64,000 bases of DNA from Simmondsia chinensis (GCA_018398585.1 JAGTTD010000005.1:7309355-7373354), one strand, 5' to 3'. Positions 24,611-37,628 are shown, counted from the first letter of the stretch. Numbers and translations are program-made. The notes: generated by a model from the letters alone, not told the origin.

Positions 24611-26235
24611 TTGCAGATTACACAATTGAAAGCATATTGATTTCTAAAACCCTTTTTTCGGAATTAATAATTAAAATGTCGAGAATTGAACTAAAAAAAT
24701 ACAGTCCATAAATTCTATATTTCTAATTTTTAATGTAATTCTAAATTCTTAGATTTTTCCTTTTTTATTTTTCTTTTTTTAATCCTCACATTCTTACATA
24801 TTTATCGTAATTAGTAAATTATATAAATTATATGAGAAAATATCATTTAAAGAAAGACAATTTTATCATTTTCAATTTCAATATTCTAATAATAGTAAAA
24901 TTAATTTTAATATTAATATTTTTATAAAATATATTATCTAAATTTTTACTTACATTATAATAAAGTTTCTCAATTTTCAAAACCTCCAAATTCAAAGGAA
25001 TATCTCATCCCCTGAGAACCCTTGGACTCGCAAATAAAGCCATTTCAAGTAATTTCACATTTTGTCCTCCTCTTCCTGTTGAGCTTCCCAATCTGAAGCA
25101 TTTAATGCACATTTATCATTAACAGTTTAGGTTATGTACATTGCAATAATTTTATTTTGGCTGTGCATTAATTGTTTTAGTTGTGCATTAATTGCGTTAT
25201 AAACATAAAAGATATCTTAAATATATCCTTTCTGTTATAAATGTAAAAAAATGTCCTATAATTTTTTAAACATTATTTGTGAGAAATGGAAAATTTTAAA
25301 CACCATCAACTAAAAATAACAAATGATATGAAATATTATTTTCAAATGCTAAAATTATATTATGTAGGTATTCCATTTACCTTTTATTTTTTATGTATAA
25401 ATTTAAAAATAAGTATATACATATTTCAAAAGTAAACTTCACTGCATATACAAAAACCCTTTTAATCTCTATATATACATTTAATTGTTTAAATAAAAAT
25501 ATCAAATGGTATGAAATATTATTTTAAAATGGCCCAATTTTTTTTTAAAGTTAAATGTAATTTAGGTACTTTATGTCCATTTTATTTTCGTGTATGTATA
25601 TAAATTTCTATAAGTAAAGGATGACTTCTACTTAAAATAAAAGGAAAAAAATATATACAAATTGCATAATATATAGTAATTGATAAATTATATAAATTAC
25701 ATGTAAAGTCCAGCACAATTAATGCACAACACAATTCAAATCATGATTACAATGTACAACAACCCAAAATGAATTGAACACAAAGAAAAAATACTTTTGA
25801 GATTCTAAAAGCAAAATAAATCCCCAGTTAAAGCATGCTTAATGTACATGAGGCAAGCCATAAGTTAGCCAAACCCCGTACCCACCCTCTAATAATCCAA
25901 AAATACAATAACAAAAATCATACCAGAGGAGCAAGAAATAACAACGTCGAGCAAAATTCATTCGCCTTCAACAGTAAAGAAGCCATTCAACATTGAGCAT
26001 ATTTTCGAAACGGTAACAACTTCCACCTTATGTTTAATTTGTCGCCACCGTTGCCTTATAATAGAGTTACGAAGCCATAAAAAACACAATTTACATTGTG
26101 TTATGTTTCAGGTTAAACTTTACTTAAAAAGGCATGCGTACAAGGAAACTTCCTCCATATTTACGCATAAATATTTTGCGTATATTACCAATTGTAAAGA
26201 AACTTAAACAAATATGATATGCTAAGATACCAATT

Positions 26236-26839
26236 TGTTAGGGAAATCTTAATGCGGAAGCGAAAACCCTGGAAACTTGATTCGATTCAAATAATATGAC
26301 TCACGCAAAACGAGAAGTAAACAAATATAGAAAAAGAAAGAACAAAACAAGAACACACAATATTTACGTGGAAATCCCTCTACAATCGAGAGGGGAGAAA
26401 ACCATGGGCAGAGATGGAGATTCTTTATTAACTGAACGGAAGAATTACAACGACACTTCCCAAACGAGATATATGGAAGAATTACAATCAGTCCCTCTGA
26501 ACTCTCGTAGCACTCAAAATCTTGGAGGAATTACGAAATCATCTCTTTTTCTTAATGGCGGCTCATCACACTTTGATTGGATGTGAATTGGAGTAAACAC
26601 TCACCAAAAGCTGAAACCCTAAGCCCTTATTTATAGAAAATAATTAGGGCCTGCGGAAACGACTCCCGATCGATCGGGGTCCCGACAGATCGGCCACTGC
26701 CGATCGATCGACCCCTACACGGCCAAAATTCCGAATCTTTCCTTAAATCATCTGATCGATCGGATTTTGTCCCGATCGATCGGTGACCACACGGCAGCCC
26801 CATAAAAATAAAACAAGTAATTTGAGACATAACCTAACA
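26236..26839. mobile_element. Solo-LTR-like insertion in Helitron D
   Basis: This 604-bp segment begins TGTTAGG and ends CCTAACA (TG...CA, 7-bp terminal inversion). It interrupts a sequence that is continuous in the paralogous repeats at 22195 and 27530. CCAATT flanks it on both sides (26230-26235 and 26840-26845), and a 10-bp ACCAATTGTA occurs at 26187-26196 and 26839-26848, so the exact target duplication is ambiguous. It contains a TTTACGTGG tract near the left end like the 729-1941 element, and several GATCGATCGG palindromes (26660-26795). No protein frame is present. Confidence 0.6.
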
Positions 26840-27118
26840 CCAATTGTATCGTTTATATGTAGAATCCAGTACTGAATTTATGTCAGTTCTTAGGGGTACG
26901 TACATAATGCACGAGTCATGAACAAAAGCACGACAACTTCTATTTAAGGCAGCAAGATTACATGGGAGATTTTAAGATATAAAATAAAGAAAATAAAAGA
27001 GATTTGTATACCATGACAGTTTGGGTTCTTTTTTTTTTTTTTGTTAATTATCAATGATTGTTTGTTCAGTACGCGAGGTCTAAAATGTCATAAAAAAGGA
27101 AAAAAGGGACAGGGAAAA

Positions 27119-27197
27119 TGGAGATGGAGGGTATCGATCCCTATACCGTACCTCTCCTATGGTAAGATAGCACTCTACCATCTCAGCTACATCTCTT
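27119..27197 (-). tRNA. tRNA-Ala-like pseudogene
   Basis: On the minus strand the sequence GAGATGTAGCTGAGATGGTA (A box) and GGGATCGATACCC (B box and T arm), followed by CATCTCC, closely follows plant tRNA-Ala. The acceptor stem GAGATG pairs with CATCTC. The anticodon loop reads TTACCAT, giving ACC rather than an alanine anticodon. Its stem is mismatched and the variable region is a few bases too long. A TTTT run follows the 3' end, as in pol III terminators. It lies inside Helitron D. It is best read as a decayed tRNA gene or tRNA-derived retroposon head. Confidence 0.6.
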
Positions 27198-27249
27198 TTT
27201 AGCTGTCTTATGTTTGTAATATTTATTTCAGAACTGGACGCATATTGAT

Positions 27250-27900
27250 TTCCAATTTTTAAATTCTTCATACTTATCAAAATTTCTCTAAAGCTCCCAC
27301 CCACCCTCTAGTAACAAAGTCCAAAAAATTTCATTCCCCTTCGATAGTGGAGAAGCTGTTCAGCATTGAACGTATTATCTAAATGGTAACAACTTCCACC
27401 TTATATTTACTTTGTGGCTAGCAACAAACCCCGGTTTACTTTATGTTATGTTATATGTTAAACTTTAGTAAAAAAGGTTTGGATATCAGCAAACTACATC
27501 CATATTTACACTTAAATATTTTGTGTGTATTACCAATTCTTTCATTTATATGTAGAATCCAATAGTCAATTCCATATATGACATATTTATGGCGTTCATT
27601 AGTAATACGTACATAACACATCACTCATCAACAAATGCACGACAAGTTCTATTTTAGGCAACAACATTACATAGCAGATTTGACATGTTAATAGCTTGAG
27701 CTCCTGCTTCTCTAACTACACAAGTAAGACTTGAGAAACAAAGAACACAAAAGCATCTGCCAAGTAAGATAACTTAGTTAACGATTTAACTCAGCAAGTT
27801 ACATAACTGATTTGGCCTGTTAGTACCTCGAACACACAGTTTTCTAAATACACAAGTAAGAACGGCAAAACAAAGTACCCTATGACCTTTAAAAAAAAAA
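27250..27900 (+). repeat. Internal Helitron repeat shared with Helitron C
   Basis: Nearly the same sequence as 21920-22470 in Helitron C (for example GGAGAAGC(T/C)GTTCAGC and GGTAACAACTTCCACCTTAT), with a third, more diverged copy at about 25880-27000. At 27635-27760 it includes a decayed copy of the Arg-rich exon at 28470. The repeat supports internal duplication within D and the derivation of C from this family. Confidence 0.65.
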
Positions 27901-28394
27901 CCACAATTTACATTATGTTATGTACGAATAATAAGCTGAAAAAATTATTTGGAAATAATATTTTAACACAACAAAAGAGATGTATTTAATTGTCATATAT
28001 ATAAAATAATCCTTACGGTTTACCATATGTTATGTTATTTGTTAAACTTTACTTAAATATGTTTGGATATAACCAAATTGCATCCAAATTTAGGCTTAAA
28101 ATAATCCTTAATTTGGCTTTCTCTTATATGTTGGTAGAGTGTTATGTATTTGTTAACAATGTCATTTATGTGTGAAATTTAACTAAACAAAGGAATATAG
28201 AAACCGCAAGGTTCTAATATAAAGTGTAATCCACCTTAGAGGAGCTGTAGTCCGCATTGTACCCGAACAACTTCACAAAGCCATGGACATGCAACAGGTA
28301 CAAGCAACAACTACTCCAAGTTAAATCTTTATCTCTATCATAGTTCGGTTGTACATGTCCTAACAACATTTACCTTAACATTATATGAGGGAAT

Positions 28395-28865
28395 TTGTGT
28401 TACTCCTCATTTACCCGAAATAAAATAGTCTTCTCCACTTCATTCATCCTTTTCATTGACATAACGTATGACTCATCAAGAAATGCACGACATCTTCGAT
28501 TAAAGGCTGCAAGATTACATAGGAGATTTCGCCTCTTAGTAGCTCGAGTACCCAGTCCTATACCCACACCAATTAGAATTGCCAAACAAAGAATACAAAA
28601 GGGATTGCGCTGGATTAGACTAAACATATTACGTAACAAACGAATCGCATTGGCTCGAATAAGGCATACAGAACACGAACCTACACAGGCGCCGGTGTCC
28701 CAAACACCAATGACTACGGAATCTGCGTTACATATTGAGCTGCAGAGTACGTTGATGGACTTTGATATAATCAATGAACACGCGAAAATGGAGCAAGGGC
28801 ATAACGGGCCGAACAATCAAAAAAATAAAGGCAGATTGCAAAACAACGGGGAATGTCTCATACAA
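28395..28865 (+). pseudogene. Helitron N-terminal exon, Arg-rich
   Basis: A frame open from about 28395 carries an Arg-rich stretch (RHLRLKAARLHRRFRLLVAR, then IRIAKQRIQKGLRWIRLN). It continues to a splice donor at CTCATACAAG|GTAAAA. Joining to the acceptor TTTCAG|ACATCAG at 29016 keeps the frame (phase 1). I do not recognise a domain; basic N-terminal regions could bind DNA or direct nuclear import, which is an inference. Decayed paralogues of the Arg-rich part occur at about 22287, 26925 and 27635. The start codon is uncertain. Confidence 0.5.
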
Positions 28866-29015
28866 GGTAAAAACATTGTGAAATTACATAATCAACATAT
28901 GTGACATATATACTTCACAACAAATAATCAGTTGAAGGCACACCTTGTCCAACACTGCAGATGCTACATCAACATTTTAATTAATGAAACACTAACCGAC
29001 TTACCAAAATTTCAG

Positions 29016-30910
29016 ACATCAGTATGGCTATGGAAGTACAGGGGGAACAACAACAATCGAACCACCTTGCATCACCTGAATTCGAAGTGGTCCCTTCTAC
29101 ATATAATGAAGACCGGATGGCTCAGGAAGGCGATACCATTGTGAGGGTGGATATTGCACCAACTATTCACCAAATTGACCCGTACAGCAACACAACGATG
29201 GAGCATGTCATTCACGGTACCAAAATATTCAAATTCATATACTATATATGTTTTGCAAAAATAGAATATGCAGTTAAATAAATGTACTTTGTACCATTGT
29301 AGATGGCCCCCAAATCAGGGTGGAACATAATTGTACCGTTACAGATCGACTATCAATGGTTCCACTACATAATGCAGTCCCACCTAATATTGCAGATGCA
29401 AGCACGAGCGCAACTGTACCGGGTACGTTTGTTTATCCCTTTACGCATTAGTCGTTAAGAAAAATAAAAATTGCGAAAAAGGGAAGGATATATGTAAACA
29501 CAATTATAATATTAGTGCAAGCCCGATTAGTGCATTAACTTATCGGCCATACAATCACAAAAATGAGGGCAGAATGGAAAATAACGGGGAACGTCTCATG
29601 CAAGGTCAATAAATTGTCCAATTACAAGAACAACATATGTAACGTATATACTTCACAACAAATAATTAGTCGAATGCACACCTTGACCAACACTGCAGAT
29701 GCTACATCAACATTTTAATTAATGAAACACTAACCAACAGACCAAAATTTCAGACGCCAGTATGGCTATGGAAGTACAGGGGGAACAACGACAATCAAAC
29801 GACCCTGCATCACCTGAATTCGAAGTGGTCCCTTCTACATATAATGAAGACCAGATGGCTCAGGAAGACGATGGCATTGTGAGGGTGGATATTGCACCAA
29901 TTATTCACCATAATAATCAGTACGGCAACACGGCGATGGAACATGTCATTCACGGTACCAAAATATTCAAATTCATATACTATATATGTTCTGCAAAATT
30001 ATAATATGCAGTTAAATAGACATACTTCGTACCATTGTAGATGGCCCCCAAATCAGGGTAGAACATAATTGTACCGTTACAGATCGACTATCAACGGTTC
30101 CATTGCATAATGCAGTCCCACCTAATATTGCAGATGCAAGCACGAGCGCAACTGTACCGGGTACGTTTGTTTATCCCTTTACACATTAGTCGTTAAGAAA
30201 AATATAAGTTGCAAAAAAGGGAAGGATATGTGTAAACACAATTATAATATTAGTGCAAGCCCGATTAGTGCATTAACTTATCGCCCAAACAATCACGAAA
30301 ATGAGGGCAGAATGGAAAACAACGGCGAACGTCTCATGCAAGGTCAATAAATTGTCCAATTACAAGAACAACATATGTAACGTATATACTTCACAACAAA
30401 TAATTACTCGAATGCACACTTTTACGGACATTGCACATGCTACATCAACATTTCAATTAATGAAACACTAACCAGCATACCAAAATTTCAGACACCAGTA
30501 TGGCTATGGAAGTAGAAGGGGAACAACGACAATCAAACGACCCTACATCACCTGAATTAGAAGTGGGGCCTTCTACATATAATGAAGATCAGATGGCTCA
30601 GGAAGACGATGGCATTGTCAGGGTGGATGCTGCACCAAATATTCAGCAGAATAACCAGTACGGCAACACAATGATGGAACATGTCATTTACGGTACCAAA
30701 ATATTCAAATTCATATACTATATATGTTCTGCAAAATTATAATACGCAATTAAATAGACATACTTCATACCGTTGTAGATGACCCCCAAATCAGCGTGCA
30801 ATGAAATTGTACCATTACAGACCGAATATCAACGGTTCCAATATATAATGCAGTGCCACCTAATATTGCAGATGCAAGCACGAGCACAACTGTACCAAGT
30901 ACGTTTCTTT
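29016..30910 (+). pseudogene. Three tandem two-exon cassettes of the Helitron N-terminal region
   Basis: A 738-bp unit is repeated three times (about 28815-29555, 29556-30293, 30294-31020). Each has exon a (ATGGCTATGGAAGTA..., at 29016-29216, 29754-29954 and 30492-30692; for example PEFEVVPSTYNEDRMAQEGD) and exon b (at about 29303-29422, 30041-30160 and 30779-30898; for example QIRVEHNCTVTDRLS). Introns have GT/AG borders (CACG|GTACC, TTGTAG|AT, ACCGG|GTACG). All junctions I checked are phase 1, so any number of cassettes can be joined without breaking the frame. Exon b of the third unit has an in-frame TGA. The peptide is acidic and unfamiliar, and it precedes the Rep domain, so it may be a linker or regulatory region. 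Confidence 0.6.
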
Positions 30911-31125
30911 ATCCCTTTACGCATCAGTCGTTCCGAAAAATAAAAACTTGGCAAAAAGCGAGGGATAAATGCAAACACAATTATCATATCAGTGCAAGGC
31001 CGATTAGTGCATTAACTTAATGAGCATCCAAAAGCCCCCTCATATAAAAAATTTGCGTAAATGTAGGACGACGTACACCTCGAACAAGGCCAACGAATAG
31101 GTGGAACTTTGGCCCTAGACAATCA

Positions 31126-34100
31126 ATGTGTCCACATTGCAGTGCATGGATGTGGGTGGAAGAAAGAACAAGACAGAGCACACAGCAAAATCCGGTATTC
31201 AATCAATGCTGTAGCAGTGGAAGAGTACATCTCCCGACTCTGCTCGAAACCCCTATGTACCTAAAGTCATTAATTCAGGATCCACAATTTATGAAGGACA
31301 TTCGTACATAAAACGCACTCATGTCGTTCACACAACGCACTCATGTCGTTCACATCAATGGGTGGAAAAATAGACCTAAGTGTTCAAGACGGCCGTGGCC
31401 CATATTCTTTTCGAATAAGTGGTTCAAACTACCATAGAATTGGGGCATTATTACCAGAACCAGGGGCGCCACCACGCTATGCGCAATTGTACATATATGA
31501 CCAGGAAAACGAAATACAAAACAGGCGTGCTGCACTAGGACAGCCCAATACCGAATTGCGCTTGCAAGACCAATACCTTGAGGGGTTGAGACAAATGTTG
31601 GATGACATAAACCCTTACGCCAGAGCATTTAGAAGTGTAGCACACTTCATGCAGAACATCACCGTTCAAGACCTAAAATTACGACTAATTAATGCTAGAA
31701 AGGGCCGCCAATATGCAATGCCAACGGTTGATGAAGTGGCGGCCCTTATAGTAGGAGATACTGATACTTCATGGAGCAATCGAGATATAGTATTACATAA
31801 AATGGGTGGTGGTTTACAAAGGATAGATGAAAGGCATCCTTTTTACATACCACTACATTATCCGTTGCTATTACCACGGGGAACTGATGGATGGACCACA
31901 GGTATACCAACAAGAAACTCTTTTGGACACAAAAATGACGACGTAACGCAAAGACAGTTCTACGCCTATAGACTACAACTTCGAGATGGTGAAGGAAAAA
32001 CATTGTTACAGGGTGGACGCTTATTCCAATAGTTTGTAGTCGATGGCTATGCTGCAATAGAGCAATCTCAATTGGATTATCTGCGCAAAAACCAGGCCAC
32101 TCTTAGAGCGGAGATATATAGTGGTGTTGTTGACGCATTGACAGCAGGAGAGGTTAATGCAAATGCTATTGGCCATAGGGTCATCCTTCCTTCCAGTTTC
32201 ACTGGACGCCCGAGACATATGGTTCAAAGATACTAAGATGCTATGGCTATTTGTAGAGCAATGGGACCCCCATATTATTTCATCACATTTACCTGCAATC
32301 CAAATTGGCCCGAGATCACCGCTGAATTGCTCCAACATCCACAACAGAGAGCATCAGACAGGCCGGACATAGTAGCACGTGTATTCAAGCTAAAACTAAG
32401 GGAGCTATTTAGAGATTTGAAGGAACGACAGGTATTCGACAAGGTCATTGCAGGTACAATGTCTAAATAACATAGCACGCTCAAACAGAAATTGACATAA
32501 ATGCGTCAAACTAACCTTCCGTAATTATTCCGTGCAGACATACATGTCATTGAATTCCAAAAGCGTGGATTACCTCATGCTCACATTTTGCTGACGGTAG
32601 CCAGCGAACATAAGCCAACATGCCCAGAAGACATTGATCAGCACATATCCGCAGAAATACCAAACAAGCAGGGTGATATTCTTGCTTTTGAAACCGTATC
32701 GAAATTCATGATACACGGACCGTGTGGACCATACAACAACTGGTCACCATGTCTAGATCATAACTACCATTGTACAAAACACTACCCCAAGCCATTCTGT
32801 AATGACACAACAATCGAAGAAAATGGGTTTGTGAGGTATTGCAGGAGATGAGGCACTGAGACAGTACGAATCCGAGGCAACGACATCGGAAACAATTGGG
32901 TGGTCCCGTACAACAGAGACCTCTATGTTAAATATGACTGCCACATTAATGTCGAATGATGCGCCCACACGAAACTGATAAAGTACTTATACAAGTACAT
33001 CCACAAAGGGCATGATCGAGCTACCGCGGTCATTGAATACAACGGACGCACAGGATGTAACATTAACCAGATCGCAGCACTCCAAGTTGACGAAATTAAA
33101 CAGTACTTGGACTGTAGATATGTCTCATCGATAGAATCCTGTTGGAGAATATTTGAATTTGATATGCAGCGCCAAAATCCATCCGTTTAAAGGCTATAAT
33201 TCCATTTACCTGAACAACAGAATGTCACATTCGACCGAGATGATAACTTAGAAGAGGTATTGAACGAAAATAGACACAAAGACACCATGCTAACGGCGTG
33301 GTTTACAGCTAACAGCGAGTACATGGAAGCCAGAAGATATACATACGCTGAATTCCCTACATATTGGATGTGGAATACAATGGCAAGACGATGGACAATA
33401 AGAAAACAACGGCTTTGCATCAGACGCTTGACTTATGCACACCCTAACTCAGGAGAAAGATTTTACCTTAGAATGTTGCTCAACGTCATAAGAGGCGCAA
33501 CATGTTACCAGGACATAAGAACATTCAATGGCATAACATATCCGACGTTCAAAGCGGCATGTGTAGCTCATGGATTGCTAAATGACGAAAATGAATGGAA
33601 CAACACACTAGCTGAAGCCGCATCCTGGGCATCTGCAGCACAATTACGAAGCCTGTTTTGCTCCATACTAATGTTTGCAGAGGTCTCACATCCAGATCGA
33701 ATATGGGAAAATCAATGGGACAACCTAACAGATGATTATGAAAGGACATTACAACATCAACTAAACAATCCCAATTACCACGTTATAGATGAACAACGTA
33801 AGCAGTGGGGGCTTGGTGAAATCGAACGCAATCTAAACAAAGCTGGACACTCACTCAAAGAATATCTTCCAATGCCATATCCATTACAAGCTTCGATACC
33901 GACTTTGATGAGTCGTTTGTTTGCAGAATATCAAAACTTTGACCCGCAAGAAGAAATAAAACAGTTTGAGTCCCTATTTCATAACCTCGACATGGATCAA
34001 AAGCGAGCATACGACCAAATTATTCAAGCGTATGAAAGGGGTGAAGGATGAATCTTTTTTGTTTATGGCAGTGGCAGCACAGGGAAGACATATTTGTGGA

Positions 34101-35415
34101 AGACTTTGATAGCTAAGTTTCGAAGCCAAAAATTGACCGTCCTATCGGTGGCGTCATCCAGAATAGCTGCACTTCTTATTCCAACAGCAAAAACTTCACA
34201 TGCCATGTTTAAAATACCGCTACAAATGATGAAACAACATTGTGTGCAATTTCTAAGAGGTCGGATTTAGCAACATTAATTAGGGACACGACTTTAATTA
34301 TATGGGATGAGGCACCTATGACAAACAAACATGTATTTGAAACTGTGGATAGAACTATACGCGATATTTGTGACAAGGATGTGGTCTTTGGAGGAAATTT
34401 GGTTGCACTAGGAGGGGATTTTAGACAGATTCTACCCGTAGTGCATAAAGGCATGCGAGAAGACATTATCGCAGCAACAGTGCACAAAGCATGTTTTTGG
34501 GAAAGAGTAATAATTCTACCATTACGGACAAATATGCAGCTAACGAGTAACAATGGCATTGCAACCAGTAACAAGTATATCGACTTTGCGGAATGGATAG
34601 TGCGCTTTGGAGAAGGAAGAATACACTGTACAACTCAATCAGAAGGAAGTGAGCCCAATTGGATAGAAATTCCTCCGCAGTTTCTGATACACAATAACAA
34701 CGAAGCAATAAATACATTGATCGAATTTGTCTACCCAGACTTAAACAACAACTACAAACACATCACATACTTAAACAGTCATGCCATTTTAGCGCCAATA
34801 AATAAGGATGTCGATGCAATGAACACAATATTGCCAAATATGCTTCCCGGAACTCCAACGTCATATTTATGTGCTGATATATTAATTGCAGGAACTGTCA
34901 TACCAGATTCTGAGCAAACCCACCCTCCAGAGATGCTTCATTCCCTACAGATATCGGGCATACCAAAACATATCCTACAACTGAAGCTTGGCGCCCCTAT
35001 AATGTTACTGTGCAACCTTGATCCAACAAATGCATTGTGTAATGGGAAAAGATTAACAATAGAAAAAATGGGACGAAGGGTAATTGAGGCGAGAATTATA
35101 ACAGGGAGAAACATTGGGGACACTGTTATGATACCTAGGATTGATATGACCCCAACGTTAGGCCAAAGTCCTATTCCATTCAAACGAAGGCAATTCCCTT
35201 TCACATTGGCATTCGCAATGACAATAAACAAGAGTCAAGGCCAAACATTAAACAAAGTTGGCTTATACCTACCACAACCTGTTTTTAGCCATGGCCAGCT
35301 ATATGTTGCGGTGTCACGCGTGACATCCCCATCCGGATTGAAAGTGCTCCTATGTAATAATGCAGACAAAGCACCAAACTATACAAAAAATGTAGTGTAC
35401 AATGAGATCTACTAG
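31126..35415 (+). pseudogene. Helitron Rep-helicase (RepHel), decayed
   Basis: This enzyme nicks and unwinds DNA during rolling-circle transposition. In order: a zinc-finger start (CPHCSAWMW... and CC at about 31210), the Helitron N domain (HYPLLLPRGTDGW, then FTCNPNWPEI), the HUH metal motif PHAHILL (HAH at 32576-32584), the two-tyrosine motif KYLYKYIHKG (32981-33010), a Pif1-like helicase with Walker A GSGSTGKT (34067-34090) and Walker B WDEAP (about 34302), and a C-terminus with INKSQGQTL and YVAVSRV. An 84-bp intron (32454-32537) keeps the frame. Lesions: a stop at 31309, a 22-bp tandem duplication (31313-31356) that shifts frame, stops at 32030, about 32234, 32849, about 32957, two near 33187, one at 34049, and a frameshift near 34225. 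All the motifs listed survive, but the gene cannot make one protein. Confidence 0.9.
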
Positions 35416-35690
35416 AGTGTATATGATGAAGAAAGGGAACGGTTTACACTACAACATTAGCAAACATTATGTTCAGGTAATATCAGTCATACTTCCTCAT
35501 TGCTGTAGTATTTTGTTTACTATTCCTTCTCTGCAATGTTTAAATCATACACTATTATAATCTTACATTTCGAAGCTTTTCAACAATGCTTGGTCCCTTT
35601 ATACTATGTCATGTTAGCGGTTTCGTCGATTTACACTTTGCTACTCATTTGTATTATGTATAAACAAATGATACACGATTGTTGCAGCAA

Positions 35691-37628
35691 ACCAAACGCA
35701 TATGCCAATTGCACAAATCAACCGTACAACTTCTGAGGCCAACCTTCGTGCAAGACTTATACGTGATTGAGGAATACATACAAAGAGGACACATAACAGA
35801 ATTTAGAGATGGTGGCATATGATGTCCATGGACTGTCAGGTACAAACTACTATACTTAATGCTCAATGGAATATGCATTTCATGCCATACTAACTATTAC
35901 AAAATACACCATTGCGCAGCGCGACGTAATACAGGTTTCAATTGCAGATGTAAACATTGACAAATGGACAGAAATATTTCAGTTAGGAAAGCCCTATTGG
36001 ATAAAACACCTACAAGTTCTCCCTCACCATGGTACATCTACAACGGGACATAATTACCAGCTACAATTTGTGAATGCAACAATAGTGCAGCAAATCCCAG
36101 ACCAACAATGTCTTGACATTCCTTTTCAAAGGGGGCAATTAGTACCCTTTTCAAGTGTCCCGGCACATCTAAATAGTGCTGATGCTTTAGTCGGTAAGTC
36201 TTACTTATACAACAAACACATTGTGTAAAAAGTTCGGTACAATATAAATAATATCACACCACCAATTTCAGATGTCATGGGAATGGTGATCGGTGTATCC
36301 CCTGTATCAACAACAACAAACACAAGAAACGATGTCCGAGAAGTCTTACTATGTGACATGAGGTAATCTATAACTATATTACTATGTAGAAATTCTTAAT
36401 GATATGGGATGATTGTCACAAGATTGACACGTTGTCGTCAATAACATTAATAAATATAGGTTTCCCACACTTCGTATATCATTATGGGGAGCATTTGTTA
36501 CAAATGAAGGAAATTACCTCTTCACACACATAGGAAAAGACAATATCCTACTGGCATCGCAAGTAGCAATTAAGAACTATCACGGTATGATTTAATATAA
36601 TATGTTATTAAGTGAATGATTTCGACGGTACACTAAACTTACATATACATGGCACTGTCAAACAGGCCCATCCACGTCAACAACAAGAAGATCGTGGCTC
36701 CTTATCAACCCCAATCATCCTGCTACAGAGGAATTTGAAGCATGGTAAGTTATCCCCCTACATTACTAAAACATATTGTACCCATACTCCCAAATTAATA
36801 CTCAATTTCATTATATAACAAGTATGCAGAAAATAAAGAACCGCAGAAACGAATCAAATGGTTGCAACACAAACATCTGAACATCATCCAATCTAAGATA
36901 TATTTCAACGCGAAGAACATCACAATATCAGAGTACACATTCAACCCCAACGTAAGCACATACTTAACAACAACCCTTATTTCCATTGCTACATAAATAA
37001 ACGCTTCAATATATTAACAATTACAATAGACACTTATAGACTATGTATCGAATTTTTACAGGTCAAACATCTCATATTATGTGAGTGTGGACATGAGACA
37101 TGACACAACTTACGAAGCATGCCAAAAGTGTAAAAAGAAGGTGACTGCAGTCATGGGTACTTACCATTGCAGTAAGTGCCCCAACAATAATGCTGCTATG
37201 GAACAAAGGTACTAAATTTATTGCACAAACCAACTGCGAACTTCAATACTACTAACCACAACATGTCAAAAAACAGGTTGCGTATCAAGATTAATGTTCA
37301 GGATCACGAACAGTCAAATATGACATTAACTATTTTCAGAAAACAAGCTGAATACTTAACCAAGAGTACAGCTAAACACTTTCATATGATTGCATCACAG
37401 GTCAGCATGTAAAACATACACAATATCAAACATACTTTCTTTAATCTATTACCGTATTCATTCATACAGGAATTTGGATAATACTTGCTTTCTGCATATT
37501 TGGACGAACTGGTAGGAATGAGTTGGATATTCATCCTCCAACCTCCAACACATAAAAATAACATTGGAAACCCCAATGTAACATTTTTCACAGAGGTCCA
37601 TTGGGAAGAAGAATGCCACTATATGTGA
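35691..37628 (+). pseudogene. RPA70-like single-strand DNA-binding gene carried by the Helitron
   Basis: Replication protein A binds single-stranded DNA; plant Helitrons often carry RPA1-like genes. I can trace exons 35948-36193, 36272-36362, 36460-36584, 36613-36744, 36830-36951, 37062-37208 and 37277-37400, with GT-AG introns that mostly keep phase. Recognisable pieces are DVMGMVIGVSPV and PTLRISLWGAFVTNEGNY (OB folds B), then SYYVSVDMRHDTTYEACQKC with YHCSKC (zinc ribbon of DBD-C) and RLRIKINVQDHE. A first exon at about 35691-35839 and a last one after 37471 contain stops. The junction 36951/37062 is out of frame by one base. It lies 0.3 kb downstream of the helicase on the same strand, within the Helitron ends, so it belongs to the element rather than the host. 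Confidence 0.8.

Noticed and set aside
28400..28816. 138-codon minus-strand frame opposite the Arg-rich Helitron exon
   Set aside because: Shadow of the plus-strand exon, which has splice-site and paralogue support.
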